Assembly (NCBI RefSeq): GCF_032062135.1
Contig: NC_092861.1
Span: 3,030,271 to 3,094,270, forward strand
DNA from: Pyxicephalus adspersus
Lineage: Eukaryota; Chordata; Amphibia; Anura; Pyxicephalidae
Length of the DNA stretch: 64,000 nucleotides
Direction: 5' to 3'
The notes beneath the pieces were generated by a model. That model was not told the DNA's origin, did not search any database, and worked only from the letters and a program-made list of their open reading frames with translations. The position numbers and the translations under genes are program-made. Shown piece by piece: positions 35,601 through 46,560 of the stretch. Positions within the stretch are counted from its first letter, which is position 1. Every line of letters starts with the position of its first letter.

Positions 35601-36120
35601 AGCCACAACCTCCCCTGCTTCCGAATTTGCTGTTAACAGGCTGAGGTCTTACAACTGTTCATCGCCTTCATGTGACTACAAATCCTGCATCCTCCTGTCT
35701 GCTGTGATGCAGGGAAATGTAGTCTGCCACCTACTGGTCTTCCAGCACTGGGTGTCACGTGGCCACATCTGATTGGCCCTCCCAACCAGCTGATTGAGAG
35801 AAAATAACTGTAGTGCGGTGAGCAAGCACATTGTCCCATAATACAGATCTTCTGCCCACCTCATCACCTCCATACTGTTTGTCTTCACTTATCAACCTGA
35901 CTGCTGAATTTACTTTTGTTTTTCTTTGATATGTGCCAAATAAAGAAATCAATACCTGTTAATCCTGCCATAAACCCAATGACCTGATAAGCTCCCTGCT
36001 TGTGCTAAACATTTGTTCCAAAACTACAAACCACCTGCCCCAGTGTAGGGCCATTGGGTAGTAATTTGAGGCATCTATCTCAGGTGCTTCAGTAGGGAGA
36101 TTGGGGCAAAAAAGGGCAAA

Positions 36121-36815
36121 GCCTACACCCTATACTGCTGAAGATCTTAGCTCATGGAAGAGGCCGCACTTTGGACAATGACCTCACCCCATTACCGCAC
36201 CTTTTTATGGGAATGTGGATGTTCTATAGTCCCAGGGTGGCAACATTACCCCCTCACAGACAGTGTGGTGAGTGGTGTTGCCCCCTCCCCCAATTTATTA
36301 CCAGCTGGATGATGCAACGTGCACCCTATACTGCTAAATATCTCAGGTCATGCAAGGGGGCGCACTTTGGACAAGGACCTCATCCCATTACCCCATCCCC
36401 CAATGTATTACCAGCCGGATGATCTGGGGAGCACCCTATACAGCTCATGGAAGGGGGGGGGGGCACTTTAGACATGGACCTCATCCTATTACTGCTTTAC
36501 TGCATCATATTATGGCAATGTGGATGTTCTATAGTCCCAGGGTGGCAACATTACCCCCTCACAGACAGTGTGGTAAGGGGTGTTGCCCCCTCAACCAATG
36601 TATTACCAGCCGGATAATCTGGGGAGCACCCTATACAGCTCATGGAAGGGGGGCACTTTGGACATTGACCTCCCCCCATTACTGCATTATATTATGGCAA
36701 TGTGGATGTTCTATGCTCACAGGGTGGCAACATTGCCCCTTCTCAGACAGTGTGGTGAGTGGTGTTGCCGGAACCCCCCCCCCCCTAATCGATTACCAGC
36801 CAGATGGTCTGGGGT
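36121..36815. repeat. midisatellite, about 165-190 bp, four copies
   Basis: The unit runs 'gcaccctatacagctcatgg', 'aagggggcactttggaca', 'gacctcaccccattac', 'atggcaatgtggatgttcta', 'agggtggcaacattacccc', 'cagacagtgtggtgagtgg', 'tgttgccccc', 'tattaccagccggatgatct'. The second copy has lost its middle. Adjacent G and C homopolymers (36448-36460, 36773-36785) probably come from slippage in the same unit. Confidence 0.9.
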
Positions 36816-36945
36816 GAAAATGATGGGACAAAGAGGTGCAGGTGCACTTTCTGAGCCTCACGCATAGAAAGTTTGACCCCTGCAAGCTGCATGTGCTGAT
36901 CATTGTCCTGAGACAGTAGACCTTCACCTTCGAGGAACCGACCTA

Positions 36946-36970
36946 AGGGGGGGGGGGGGGAGGAGGAGGA
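36946..36970. repeat. G run and (AGG)n microsatellite
   Basis: About 14 consecutive G residues are followed by AGGAGGAGGA. The run could form a G-quadruplex and is a weak point for sequencing accuracy. Confidence 0.85.
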
Positions 36971-36989
36971 TATGAACGTAATACTATAG

Positions 36990-37260
36990 AAGTTCTCAGA
37001 GAATGAAGAGGAATCCGACAAACAATTGACAAGGTGACTCCGTTCACCATGACAAATACGAGATTCGCTTTCCCCTCCCGGCCAATCTTGGGGACACTTC
37101 CTCCCGTTGGCACGTTGGGTCTTTGTGAGATCCGGTTTCCTCCTGGTGTGGGAACCTCGACTTGGCCCGGCCAACATCTGTACGCCGGCTGTCGTTTTCT
37201 CATATTTGTCATGAGATGGAATTGTAATTAGACAAACAATAAATACACCGGGATGGGGGG
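36990..37260. other. candidate conserved non-coding element
   Basis: A non-repetitive, CpG-containing block between two satellite regions. It contains GACAAACAATTGACAAGG, ATGGAATTGTAATTAGAC and AAACAATAAATACACC, which look like SOX-, homeodomain- and forkhead-type words. Long open frames cross it on both strands (up to 197 codons on the minus strand), which partly reflects its GC content. A regulatory element is favoured over coding. Confidence 0.35.
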
Positions 37261-37740
37261 GATGGGAGAGTTTTTCGCGGTTTGGGCTACGTACTCCCTG
37301 CGGACTCGCGTTTCCGATTCGCTTCCTCCATTCACATGCTTTTGTTTGATTCCTTTTTTTTTTAACACCCGCAGCCATTGTTCAGGGTCACTTGTTTTCT
37401 CCTGTAAGGTGGACGAGAAAAAGTTGCGATTCCCCAGGAAGTCCTCCGGTCCTTATTGTTGTTTTGGAGGATGTGGGCTTTCCGCTCCGAGAAGGGTCGT
37501 TAGGTTCTGGAGGTTGCGTTTAACCCCGCGTGTGCCGAGAGGACAGAGAGCGGTGAGATACGAGAGCAGAGTGATATCAGGATGGAAATGTAACGTTCAT
37601 ACCAATACCATACCCATTTACCCCACCAAAGTGGTAAGTCGTGGCTGTAGACCATTCAGGAAACAAAAAGTCACCAGGATAGAGGGTGGCACACCAATGG
37701 CACAAGATGGAGGGTGGCACAACAATGGCACAGCGTAGAG
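37261..37740. other. GC-rich unique segment and a short tandem repeat
   Basis: The first part (37261-37620) continues the GC-rich unique block and is open on the + strand for 161 codons from 37253, but without recognisable domains. At 37684-37733 'ggtggcacaccaatggcacaagatggagg' is followed by a close second copy. I cannot assign a function. Confidence 0.35.
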
Positions 37741-38990
37741 GTAGAGATAATTTACAAAAATTACATGCAATGCTCCCAGTTGCTTTACACTGTACAACGC
37801 ATGGACCATATAGTGAAAAGCTTGGATATGCAGAGGTGCAATGCACTGAGCCAGCCACTGGAGACAGTATTCTTTATCAGTGGCCATCCAATAGCGGAAA
37901 AGGATGGCTGTTTTCTCAGAAGTCCACCATGGAATTGGCGGAGAGGATGGCGGCTTCCTCTGATATGGTGATGACATGCTGGAGCTAACTGACAAAAGAG
38001 ACATGCAATGACCCGGTGGCTCTATACTGTACAAATAGTGAGGAACTGAGCTGGGTATGCAGTGGTGCCAAGCACAAATCTAGCTGCTAGAAATGGCATG
38101 CACCATCAGAGGCCACCCAATGGCCAAGGAGGATTGCTGTTCTTAGGAGTGAGTACACCATTTAGCTGGTGGCAAAGATGACACCTTCCTTTGATGCGAT
38201 GAATATAGGTCCTGGTTTTGGCGATAGTTGATAAGAGACATGTGATGCTCTTGTTGGCTTTTCATTGTAGCTCCCCACTGTACAGTGCATGTGCCATGTA
38301 GTGAAAAGTTCTGCACTGAAGATGGAATGTATCATCAATGGTCATCTAATGTCAGAAGAGAATCTTCGTCTCCTCAGGAGTCCACCACAGGGCTGGTGGC
38401 TAATATGGCGGCTTCTTCTGATATGGTGATAAAAGGTTCTGCAGCTAATTGACAAAGCAGCTTTCCGTTGCAGCTCTCCACTGTGTGGTGCATGGGCCAT
38501 TTAGTGAAAAGCTCAGCTCAGTATGCAGCGTCAGAGGCAGAACGCTTTGTGGCCTGGAGCTAATCGGCGTGCAAAAGAGACGTTCAATGTCTCCAGCTCC
38601 TAGTGGCTTTTTGTTGCAGCTTCCACTGTATGGAACATGCACCATGTAGTGAAAAAATTGGCTCTGTTTGCAGCGGTGCCATACACAGAACCAGCCCCCG
38701 ATGATGGAATGCATCATTAGTGCCCATCCAATGGCCAAAGAAGTTTGCCGTCCTCTCAAACGTCCGCCATGGAATTGGCGGTAAAGATGGCACCTTTCTC
38801 TGATACATGTCCTGGAGCTTATTGACAACCAGATTTTTGTTTTAGCTCCCCACTGTATGTAGTGAAGCGCTCAGCTCTGTGTGCACAATGAATCATCAGT
38901 GGCCATCCAACGGCCAAAAAGGATCTCAGTCTTCTCAGAAGTCCACCACAGAGCTGGCGACAAAGATGGCACCTTCCTCTGGTCCTGGAC
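37741..38990. repeat. midisatellite of about 230 bp, five copies, from an unknown repeat family
   Basis: The unit includes 'gctccactgtacagtgcatg', 'gaccatgtagtgaaaagctc', 'tatgcagcggtgc', 'catcagtggccatccaatgg', 'ctgtcttctcagaagtcca', 'ccatggaattggcgg', 'aaagatggcaccttcctctg', 'tcctggagctaattgacaa'. The 'ccatccaatgg' anchor lies near 37884, 38113, 38341, 38724 and 38903, and the large middle interval contains an extra half copy. Both strands are open over long stretches because the unit has few stops. Confidence 0.9.
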
Positions 38991-40651
38991 CTGTCATTGG
39001 TGCAGGGCGGCTGCACACAGGTAAATATGTGCCATGGTATTCTCTGCCCAGTTGCTGAATATGGGTGAAGTTCAGCACCCATCAATGGGTTCAAGTCTAC
39101 GCATGGACTGTGATTTGTGCTCAGCAGAGTTCACTGCCAACTCTGCCCCCTCTGTATTTTGCTGAAGTTTCCCCTTTGGAATTTTTCCATTCCATAATGT
39201 CCTGTAAACAGAGCTACAATGACCAAAAACAGGGTTTATATGCCAGCTCACTCAAAAAAAAAGAATATTCCCGGCAGCATGGAGAGACTACACTAGCACT
39301 CCACTGATCCGGGCACAAATTGCAGTGTGGTGAGCAACCATTTCTTCTGTTCCCCACCCACCCTATGATTGGACATTTCCTATACCCAACAGCCTTTTTT
39401 GTGTGTAAGCAGCAATAGCATTTTATTTGCTTTTTTAGCTACCGCGTCCCCAGTTGGCACCGAAGCACCACACATTTAATTGTCTCATTTTCCTACTTTT
39501 TAGCTTCCCAAAAATGTTGAAAAGGAGGTATGTCTAGCAGGAAAGGCTCTGTACATACAATTTCACATAATATATCATTAAACTGTTTCAGCACTATGGA
39601 AAGTGCTGAAACATTCCCTCAACATGGGGGGGGGGGCGTCCGAGTTTTGAGGGACAGGGCTTCCTTCCCACATCTAGAAGTGTGGAATACCAGAAGGATT
39701 GTGTCTGCAGAATCTGCAATGACTGATTCACTAAAAAGACCCCAAAACCCTAAAAATATTTCCCCTCCCCCATTGGCAGTCCCTGGCACCCCATGCTTTG
39801 ATGGTATCCAGACCTAAAAATGGAGATAATAGAGGCAAAAGAATTGTCTTTTATAGATTTCAGTGGGGTTGGACACTTAGTTTGCCCTTTGCCCTTAGCA
39901 AGCCCTTCATATCACTCAGATTCCCCCTCCTATTGGGTAACCCGAGGCACACCTGGTGGAAAGTTCTAACCTCACTTCTTTTGAGACCTCAAAATGTCCC
40001 CTGGTGTCAGGTGGTTGATCCCCAGCTATGGAGGTGGCTCCATTTGCCATCTCATGGTGAGGGACCAGGCATTGGACACATTAAAAAGTAATCAGGTTGT
40101 CTCGCGGCCTGTAATCTAAAATAATTGTATTTTCACCTCCTGCTGGCCCGTGTTTCTTCCGTAAACGGCTATGAGAAAACAGCAGCCCTGACCAGGTATC
40201 AGAAGAGGAAAAGGGGTCTTCTATATAGAGAAACACCATGACCTTCACCCAAATACAATACCCAAACAGTTCTTCCACCCGCCATATAGGAAGCAATAGA
40301 TGAACTCATAGGCTGGTCTGTATGAGCAGGATTCTGTTTTCTTCTCCTCCTGTCCATTCATTTATCATATCGGAGTCTGTATAGCCTCCTGGTGACCTTC
40401 CTGTCTGATGGCTTATAAATAGACCTGGGAGACAGTGATCAATAATTCAGTCAGGTCATTCGCTATTATTGTTTGAGGGAACAAGTTCAGGAACACAAGA
40501 ATAGTAAAAATAAGAATCCTTTTAAAGTTTATTTTATAAGGTGGTGCAAAGAGCAGCCTGGACTTGGGCAGAACCCAATGATTTTTCCAAGGATTTGGCT
40601 CTGTAAAGAGAATCTAATTCCCTGCTATTGGTTTGCACCTTGCATTGTTTG
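38991..40651. other. no recognisable gene
   Basis: Intergenic DNA with a G run at about 39626-39636. No repeat with internal partners and no RNA or protein family was recognised. Short frames of 60-97 codons are not convincing. Confidence 0.45.
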
Positions 40652-40735
40652 GACCTGATTTATGAAAGCTCTCCAAGCCTGGAGAAGATGGACTATCATT
40701 TAAGAACCTGGGTAATCCATCAAGCCCCAAAATCC
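40652..40735. mobile_element. left-end fragment of the palindromic MITE-like family
   Basis: Reads 'cctgatttatgaaagctctcc', 'aagcctggagaagatggact' and 'aacctgggtaatcca', matching the left arm of the 32201 copy. The right arm is missing. The truncated copy joins directly to the tandemly repeated block that follows. Confidence 0.65.
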
Positions 40736-40739
40736 ATAT

Positions 40740-41590
40740 ACTAGGCTCTCCGGTTCTAACATGTGGTCCAACCACATGGCTTTGGCTGCAGAACAACGCA
40801 GACATCATCAAAAATGAGATCAATCAGCCACAATTAAAGGAAGATCTGAGATCTAGATCCCCCAGGTTCTACTATGATGGTCCAACCCTGAGGAACCCTT
40901 AAAGTGAAGTTCAGGTCTTGAGGAACCACTGCCAAAACCAATATATTGGAGTTCAGTGGATGTACAGGCTCTTACAATGGTGGCCAGTTGAATGAATGTC
41001 CCCATATAGTTGAGGTTGGAATGCCACCCTTATAGACACTTATTAGTGTCATGCAGCTGGCCCTACCACATGGCTTTGTATGCAGAACAATGGAGGCATC
41101 ATCAAATATGAGGTCAATTGGCCACAGTTCGTGGAACCCCAAGGTCAGATCCCCAGGTTCTCCCATGATAGTCTATCTTCTCCAAAATCAGACTCTTTGT
41201 GTCTGATGTACTCATTCTTTTAAATTCTATATTGGCATTTGATCGTCAAGGTTCTTCTGCACCCTTCGCAGGCCTTTATCAACCTTTTTACCCCTGTGGA
41301 ACACTTCTAATTATGTCTAGGTCTTGAGGAACCACTGCCAAAACCAATATATTGCGGGTCAGTGGAAAAAAGTCTCTTACATTGGTGGCCATTTGAATGA
41401 ATGCTCCCATTCAGTTGAGGTCGGAATGCCACCCTTTTAGGCAATGTCAAAGTTCATTAGTGTCTTGAAGCTGGCCCTACCACATGGCTTTGGCTTCAGA
41501 ACAATGCAACCATCATCAAACATGAGGTCAATCAGCCACAGTTCAAAGAACCCCAAGGACCTCTGGTGGACCCTGGGGGTTCCATGGAAC
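40740..41590. repeat. tandem repeat of about 410 bp (two long copies and one partial)
   Basis: The block with 'aggtcttgaggaaccactgc' at 40912 recurs at 41321, and the block with 'ccacatggcttt' occurs at 40772, 41066 and 41479. Each copy also carries 'gaacaatg-aggcatcatcaaa', 'atgaggtcaat-ggccacag' and a 'cccaaggtcagatccccagg' end that merges with the MITE-like 'aggttctcc' arm. The repeat therefore appears to have been built from a MITE end joined to another interspersed repeat. Confidence 0.85.
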
Positions 41591-42495
41591 CCTGGCCGAG
41601 AATAGCCACTCGACACTCGCTTTCTGTATAGCCCTTGACCCATGTTTGGTGATCCAGATCCTAGAAAATGAGAAATGCTGCAGAATGTAGTTTGCCAACA
41701 AACAAGCAATTCCTCGCTCATTCAGCCAGCGAGGGACTGACACATGGAAACAATAGAGTGTTTTTCTCCCCTGTATAACAGTCCTGTCAATGGTGAGTAG
41801 GGAATGTTAGTGTGCAATGACCCTTAGGGGCTTTTGTATGAACAATGTGTTTAAAACAACATTTCTTGTTGGCCACAGAAGCCATTCAAGATCCTGTTTC
41901 CTGTATAAATAACAGTTTGGCAGTCCACATGAATGCCAGTCCTTCCTCGTCTCTTCCTCAATGTTTGCCATCAGCTTTGCAGCCGCAAGAAAAGCCTCTG
42001 TGAATGGCAATGTGAGTGATATATCAGACTTTGCTACCATCAGCATAGAAAATCAAGAGAGTGAACCTGTTGCTGTATGTAAAGACTGAACCCACAGATC
42101 TCCACAAAGCAAACAGTACTTACCTGCAGTGGTGTCAATAGGATGGGGTGCACTGGGTAACAAGAGAGGTACCAAGTCTTGTCCCCTGGTGCCTAATATA
42201 AGGCCCACCAGCTCTCCCTATGTCACCTACCTCATTCTTGCCACAAAATGTTGGGTACTTTGCAAAGTGGCAGAAAGATGACACGTTCTGGGGCTCCCTT
42301 TGTGTTCCCTCACCTGGCATGAAATGAAACCAATACGGTAAGGTGAAGTGATCTCCAAGAGTAATGAAGTCTTTGCCCTGAGGCTCCGGGGAAAGACCAT
42401 CAAGAAAGCATGTGATCTGGTAAGTAAACACTGAACGGGGTAAAAAACCCTGACCACCAATAAGGGGTAGGGTTAAAAACAGTGACACTGCCCAT
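41591..42495. other. no recognisable gene
   Basis: Unassigned intergenic DNA. Minus-strand frames at 41.4-42.5 kb (up to 117 codons) overlap each other in different phases and show no family signature. Confidence 0.4.
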
Positions 42496-42499
42496 CAAT

Positions 42500-42790
42500 G
42501 TGAGCGTTAAAATTGCACTCACTGGCACCAATACTGGAGTGGATATTGCAGCAATTGACACCAATACTGGGGGTTATTATTGCACTCACTGGTACCAATG
42601 TTGGGGTAAATATTGCACTCACTGGTACCAATGTTGGGGTTATTATTGCGCCCACTAATACCAATGCTGGTGGTTAATCATTGATCATTATTACTGAGCC
42701 TCTGTACCCAATGCTGGATTTTATGTTGGGTTATGGTTTTTATCATAGACACCAATGCTGGGGTTTAATATTGAGTCTATGAAGGGGGAA
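42500..42790. repeat. minisatellite, about 35-bp unit, eight copies
   Basis: The unit is 'tattgcactcactggtacca', 'atgctggggttat'. Copies differ in length (31-40 bp) and the last ones are diverged. The minus-strand 63-codon frame here has the same internal repetition. Confidence 0.9.
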
Positions 42791-42811
42791 TTGTAATGCA
42801 ATAAACATGAT

Positions 42812-42976
42812 TTTATTAAAGCTCTAAAGATGAGACCCAGGAGAACCTGGGTGATCCAGCAAACTTTGACTGTATTTCTTTTCAATCCTGGACCAGATCT
42901 TTTCCAGGTTTGGAGGATCTACCAGATTCTTCATGATCGTCAAGCTTCTCCAGTCTTGGAGAGCTTTAATAAGGCT
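42812..42976. mobile_element. palindromic MITE-like element, copy 2
   Basis: The left end reads 'tttattaaagctct' and the right end 'ggagagctttaataa', which are near-perfect reverse complements. Internal 'aacctgggtgatccagcaaa' on the left and 'ccaggtttggaggatctacc' on the right are the decayed inner arms. The length of about 165 bp is close to that of copy 1. The outer ends identify the true boundaries of the family (roughly CCTGATTTATTAAAGCTCT). Confidence 0.8.
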
Positions 42977-43935
42977 TTATGGAATCATTGCACTGGGCAA
43001 CACCCACCTTTGTGGTGCCATTGCCTTACCCACCATACCGCCTGTGCCAGGAATTGGCTAGAGCCGCCCTTTTTTGTGTGGCCAATACAACATTTTGCAT
43101 CAGACTCCAAGACCCCAAGAGTTTAAAGATCACTTGAGGATCGATGATGATCAATCAGATCCTTCCCATTTGGCAAATCCTTCCCCTCCTATGATGGCAG
43201 GAATCCTCTTTGTGGAAAATGGTTTCATTCTCCCAACAATTAGGTGGCTTCATCTGCAATGGAAAGTTGGGACTCCATAATGGAAAACTGAGTTTTTAAC
43301 CATACAGCATGAATAATATGGAGGACCAAATAATAACAAAATAGTATAACGTGGATTATTAAAGTCGAAGTTATTAAAAAAGAGTTTTTGAGAAATAATG
43401 AGGAAGTTGGTGGTGTTGAGATAAATGTTATAAATATACATAGATAAAGACTCACGGTATGCTTCATATTGCTGATCTTGGGTCTTTTTCATCCCGTGTA
43501 ACTATGTTTTCTCCAAAAAAAATCACAAACAATAATAATTCACCTCACGTGAATTACTAAAGCTAAAATCCTGAAGGGACCAGAGGACAATGTTACCTCA
43601 CTGGTGAACTTGGGGTCTTGGCAGCCTCTGCTGCGTCTACAACATGAATGAATGGAAGTATTATAGGAAGCACCTGTCGGCCAAGGAAGTCTACAGAAAC
43701 TTTTATTATCCCTGTTCAGTGGTCTATTCAAGACTCCATTAGGGGCTTCCTCTTCCCTCGGCGGGCACTTCACACTCTCTAATAACAAAGACCATATTGT
43801 CCTCATAAACGATAGGGCAAGAAATATTACTCAGGGGCAATGATCCCAAGGAACTCCTGCCAACTGTCTCCGGGCTGTAATGATATACACAAAACTTATT
43901 CAAGTCTTATCTTGTTTATTTATCGCATGTATTGT
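42977..43935. other. no recognisable gene
   Basis: Mixed intergenic DNA, AT-rich at 43300-43520, with no repeat, RNA or coding similarity that I can support. Confidence 0.45.
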
Positions 43936-43939
43936 TTTT

Positions 43940-44165
43940 TTTTTTTTTAAAGCTAGCTTCATTACACGGAACGAAAGCTTCCCATGCTGAAGAACATCAA
44001 GAAACCAGAGATAGAAATATAAGAAGAACGCCTGCTAATGACTTTGGACGATATTTTTACATTCATTTGATTGCATTCGAATCAACAGAACACATTTCAT
44101 GTCATTTATGCAATTTTTAATCATATTGCAGCTGCATAATTAATCAAATTTCATAACTGAGTTGA
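43940..44165. other. candidate conserved non-coding element, homeodomain/POU-like words
   Basis: A T run is followed by compact unique sequence. It contains TTCATTTGATTGCATTCG, ATTTATGCAATTTTTAATC, TGCAGCTGCATAATTAATC and AAATTTCATAACTG. The density of AT-core motifs, an E-box-like CAGCTG, and lack of repetition are typical of developmental enhancers in vertebrates. It ends where the Tc1-like fragment begins. Confidence 0.4.
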
Positions 44166-44174
44166 CATAAAGCA

Positions 44175-44335
44175 CCAGAATAGGAAAAATGTGACTATGG
44201 CATGTTTGTTGGTACCAGATGGGCCCATCTACGTTTTTCTGTGATCTTCACACACAGGTTATAGAAATTTGAAAGAATCAAAAAGCACCCAGTGAGTGGC
44301 AGCTCTATGGATAGAAATGGTCTTTGATCGGAGAT
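44175..44335 (+). mobile_element. Tc1-like transposon, N-terminal fragment
   Basis: Follows the 5' coding part (DNA-binding domain region) of the same Tc1-like family as 15.9 kb: 'agaataggaaaaatgtgac', 'catgtttgttggtaccag', 'atagaaatttgaaagaatc', 'cccagtgagtggcag'. It breaks off at 'tctttgat'. The next part of the same element resumes at 45001 with 'gttgat', so the element seems to have been split by the intervening insertion. Confidence 0.65.
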
Positions 44336-45000
44336 CAAGGAGATAGTTGCCTTCTCTCCGCTCGGCAGTTCTTGGCATCTCCTGCTTCCCTTTAGCTGTA
44401 CAGCCTGGGATGCACCTTATTCAGCATCCCCGGCACATAATCTGAGGAGATTTTAGGATCAGATTGGTCCTTGGCTTTATCCTGCTCTGCCATTGGCTGC
44501 TGGGACTATTTGCTGCCAGTCACTAGTTGCCTGTTGTAGCATTTAGCTTGGCTGACCTGTTTCTGGTGTGTTCATGTGTTGGATTTACTGTTTCTGACTT
44601 GAGATTGTATGCTGCCTGGACCAGCCTTTGCCTGTGACCTGACCTCAACTTTGTCTCTAGCCTTGTATACCTTGTTTTTGGACTGATTGCCTGTGTATGA
44701 CCTCTGGCTCTGTTTCCTGGACTCTCTTGCACTGAGGTATCTCGGGATCACCTGGTTACTGACCCTATATTGTCTGACCTCCCATTGTGTCCCCTGTCCT
44801 GCTCTTGTAGGCTCCTGGTTCTCTGTCAATTCTCGGATTCAATATTTTTGGCAGAAAAGTCCTGGGCCTAACCGTGTGCTGGGATGGCTCAACTAACCTC
44901 CTGAGGGTGACGTGAGGCTTTGTATGGGTGAAGAGTGCAATGTTTAATTGGGGGACTGGTGTCTGGTGAGCACTGGGACTAGACCAGGGCCTTACACCCT
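44336..45000. mobile_element. LTR-like insertion inside a Tc1-like element
   Basis: About 660 bp with no coding region lies between two consecutive parts of one Tc1-like sequence. The left junction is 'ctttgat' and the right 'gttgat', so a short target duplication around TTGAT is possible. The interior is rich in 'ctgacct' and 'cttggct', and resembles 24060-24480 in order and wording. A solo LTR is the likeliest explanation. TG…CA ends are not clear. Confidence 0.4.
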
Positions 45001-45510
45001 GTTGATAAGAGAGGTCAGAGGAGAATGGCTAGGTGTCAATATGTAGGAACTTGAGAAGGATGGGCTATGGAAGACCATGTCAAGTTCCTACAGCCCAGAA
45101 GAGTACGTTGAGGCTGCAGTGGGCATGGGCCCATTAAAACCGGAAGATTGTACCCTGGACTGATTATAAATATTGATTTCTACTAAGACACAAAGATGGT
45201 CAGAAGATAATGGCCAGCTGTCAACATCTGAGACCTTTAGGAGGATGGACTACAATGGCAGAAGACCATGTGAAGCCCAGAATAGAAAGTTGAGGTTTCA
45301 GTGGGCTCAGGAACATTAAAACTGGAAGATTGTACCCAGGAATGAAGATGTATCTCTCTTTCTATTAGGAGACACAGATGGTCAGAGGAGAATGGCCAGA
45401 TGTCCACATGTGAGACTTCAAAGAGGATGGGCTACAACGGCAGAAGACCAAGTCAAGTTCCTATGAGCCAAGAACTGAAAACTGAGGCTGTATTGGGCAT
45501 GGGACTGTAA
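45001..45510 (+). mobile_element. Tc1-like transposase middle segment, tandemly triplicated
   Basis: Three copies of a segment of about 183 bp start at 45001, about 45185 and about 45367. The 'ggtcaga(g/a)ga' anchor lies at 45013, 45198 and 45380. Each copy runs 'ggtcagaggagaatgg', 'gggctacaa-ggcagaagacca', 'gtcaagttcct', 'gaggctgcagtgggcatggg', 'aacat-ggaagattgtaccc'. This is the stretch between the DNA-binding domain and the catalytic domain in the Tc1-like family also seen at 15.9 kb. The copies are 80% or so alike and all are frame-disrupted. Confidence 0.8.
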
Positions 45511-45548
45511 AACTTCTCCAGTCTTGGGGTGGTTTCATAAATCAGGTA
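45511..45548. mobile_element. right-end fragment of the palindromic MITE-like family
   Basis: Reads 'aacttctccagtcttgg', 'ggtggtttcataaatcagg', matching the right outer arm of the copies at 32.2 and 42.8 kb. It abuts the third Tc1-like segment directly. Confidence 0.6.
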
Positions 45549-46102
45549 AATATACCATGCAATCTAGAAAATTGGAATCCATGCCAATCCTTCATGAACT
45601 TATGATGTAGGCCCTTCCTTGTATTAGTATGGTATTCCCAATACATTGCTCTTTAAGTGCAGAGAACAATCTAAATATTCTACCTTGGCATATGAAAGAT
45701 TAAAGCTTCTATTAGCCCTGCCTTACCTTTAATATACAGGTATGGTGATACCTATTTTGTACCTAAATTTACCTTCTAATTTGAAATTTTAATTTTACCT
45801 GCTTAAGGTTTCTGTACCACCTTTGTTCTTTATCTCAAGTGCACTTTGTTTTGTACTTGTTTTTTTTCTTGTTTATTGCATTTATTTATGGAATTGAAAG
45901 AGAACACCGACTGATCCATTAGGTTATACATTCAGTGTTTTATACCATCCCATCCAAATGTTATAAATGCATTTCATCTTATGGGAGCCCACACACTTCT
46001 GTACTACTGAATGCACAAAAATCAAAGAGATACATTCCCAATGTGGGAATGACAAAAGATAAAGATAAAGGGGGCCATTTCGCTCCGTGGCACCATTGAA
46101 GT

Positions 46103-46231
46103 TCATGGGCCCATGCCCACTCCAGCCTCAACTTACTCTTCTGGGCTGATAGGAACTTGACATGGTCTTCTATAGCCCGTCCTTTAAGTTCTCACATATT
46201 GATGCCTAGCCATTCTCCTCTGACTTCTCTA
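46103..46231 (-). mobile_element. inverted copy of the Tc1-like middle segment
   Basis: The reverse complement reads 'gtcagaggagaatggctagg', 'atcaatatgtgagaactt', 'gggctatagaagaccatgtc', 'cagcccagaagagtaagttg', 'gtgggcatgggcccat'. It is closest to the first copy at 45013-45140 (roughly 90% by eye), more so than the three tandem copies are to each other. It is followed immediately by a 64-bp minisatellite. Confidence 0.85.
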
Positions 46232-46234
46232 CCT

Positions 46235-46560
46235 CCCCTCCATTCTTTATAATAGGACGGATATTATACTCCGATCTCTGGTGTTCCATGTCAACCACCT
46301 CCCCTCCGTTCTCTATAATAGAAGATGTATTATACTCCCATCTCTGGTGTTCCATGTCACGTACCTCCCCTCCGTTCCCTGTAATACAAGGGGTTTTATA
46401 CTCACATCTCTGGTGTTCTGTGGCACCTACCTCCCCCCTGTTCTGTATAATAGAAGGGGTATAATATACTCCCATCTCTGGTGATCCATGTCACCTCCCT
46501 ACCCTCTGTTCTCTATAAAAGAAGGGCTATTATACTTACCTCTCTGGTGCCCCCAATCTC
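46235..46560. repeat. minisatellite, about 64-bp unit, five copies
   Basis: The unit is 'tattatactcccatctctgg', 'tgttccatgtcacctacctc', 'ccctccgttctctataatag', 'aagggg'. The first copy starts within the end of the inverted Tc1-like segment ('ctacctcccctcc'), so the array may have grown from that junction. Open frames on both strands here are translations of the repeat. Confidence 0.9.

Noticed and set aside
36785..37378. 197-codon minus-strand open frame
   Set aside because: It runs across the end of a midisatellite, a G run and a unique GC-rich block. I see no domain, splice context or homolog, and an overlapping frame in another phase is equally open.
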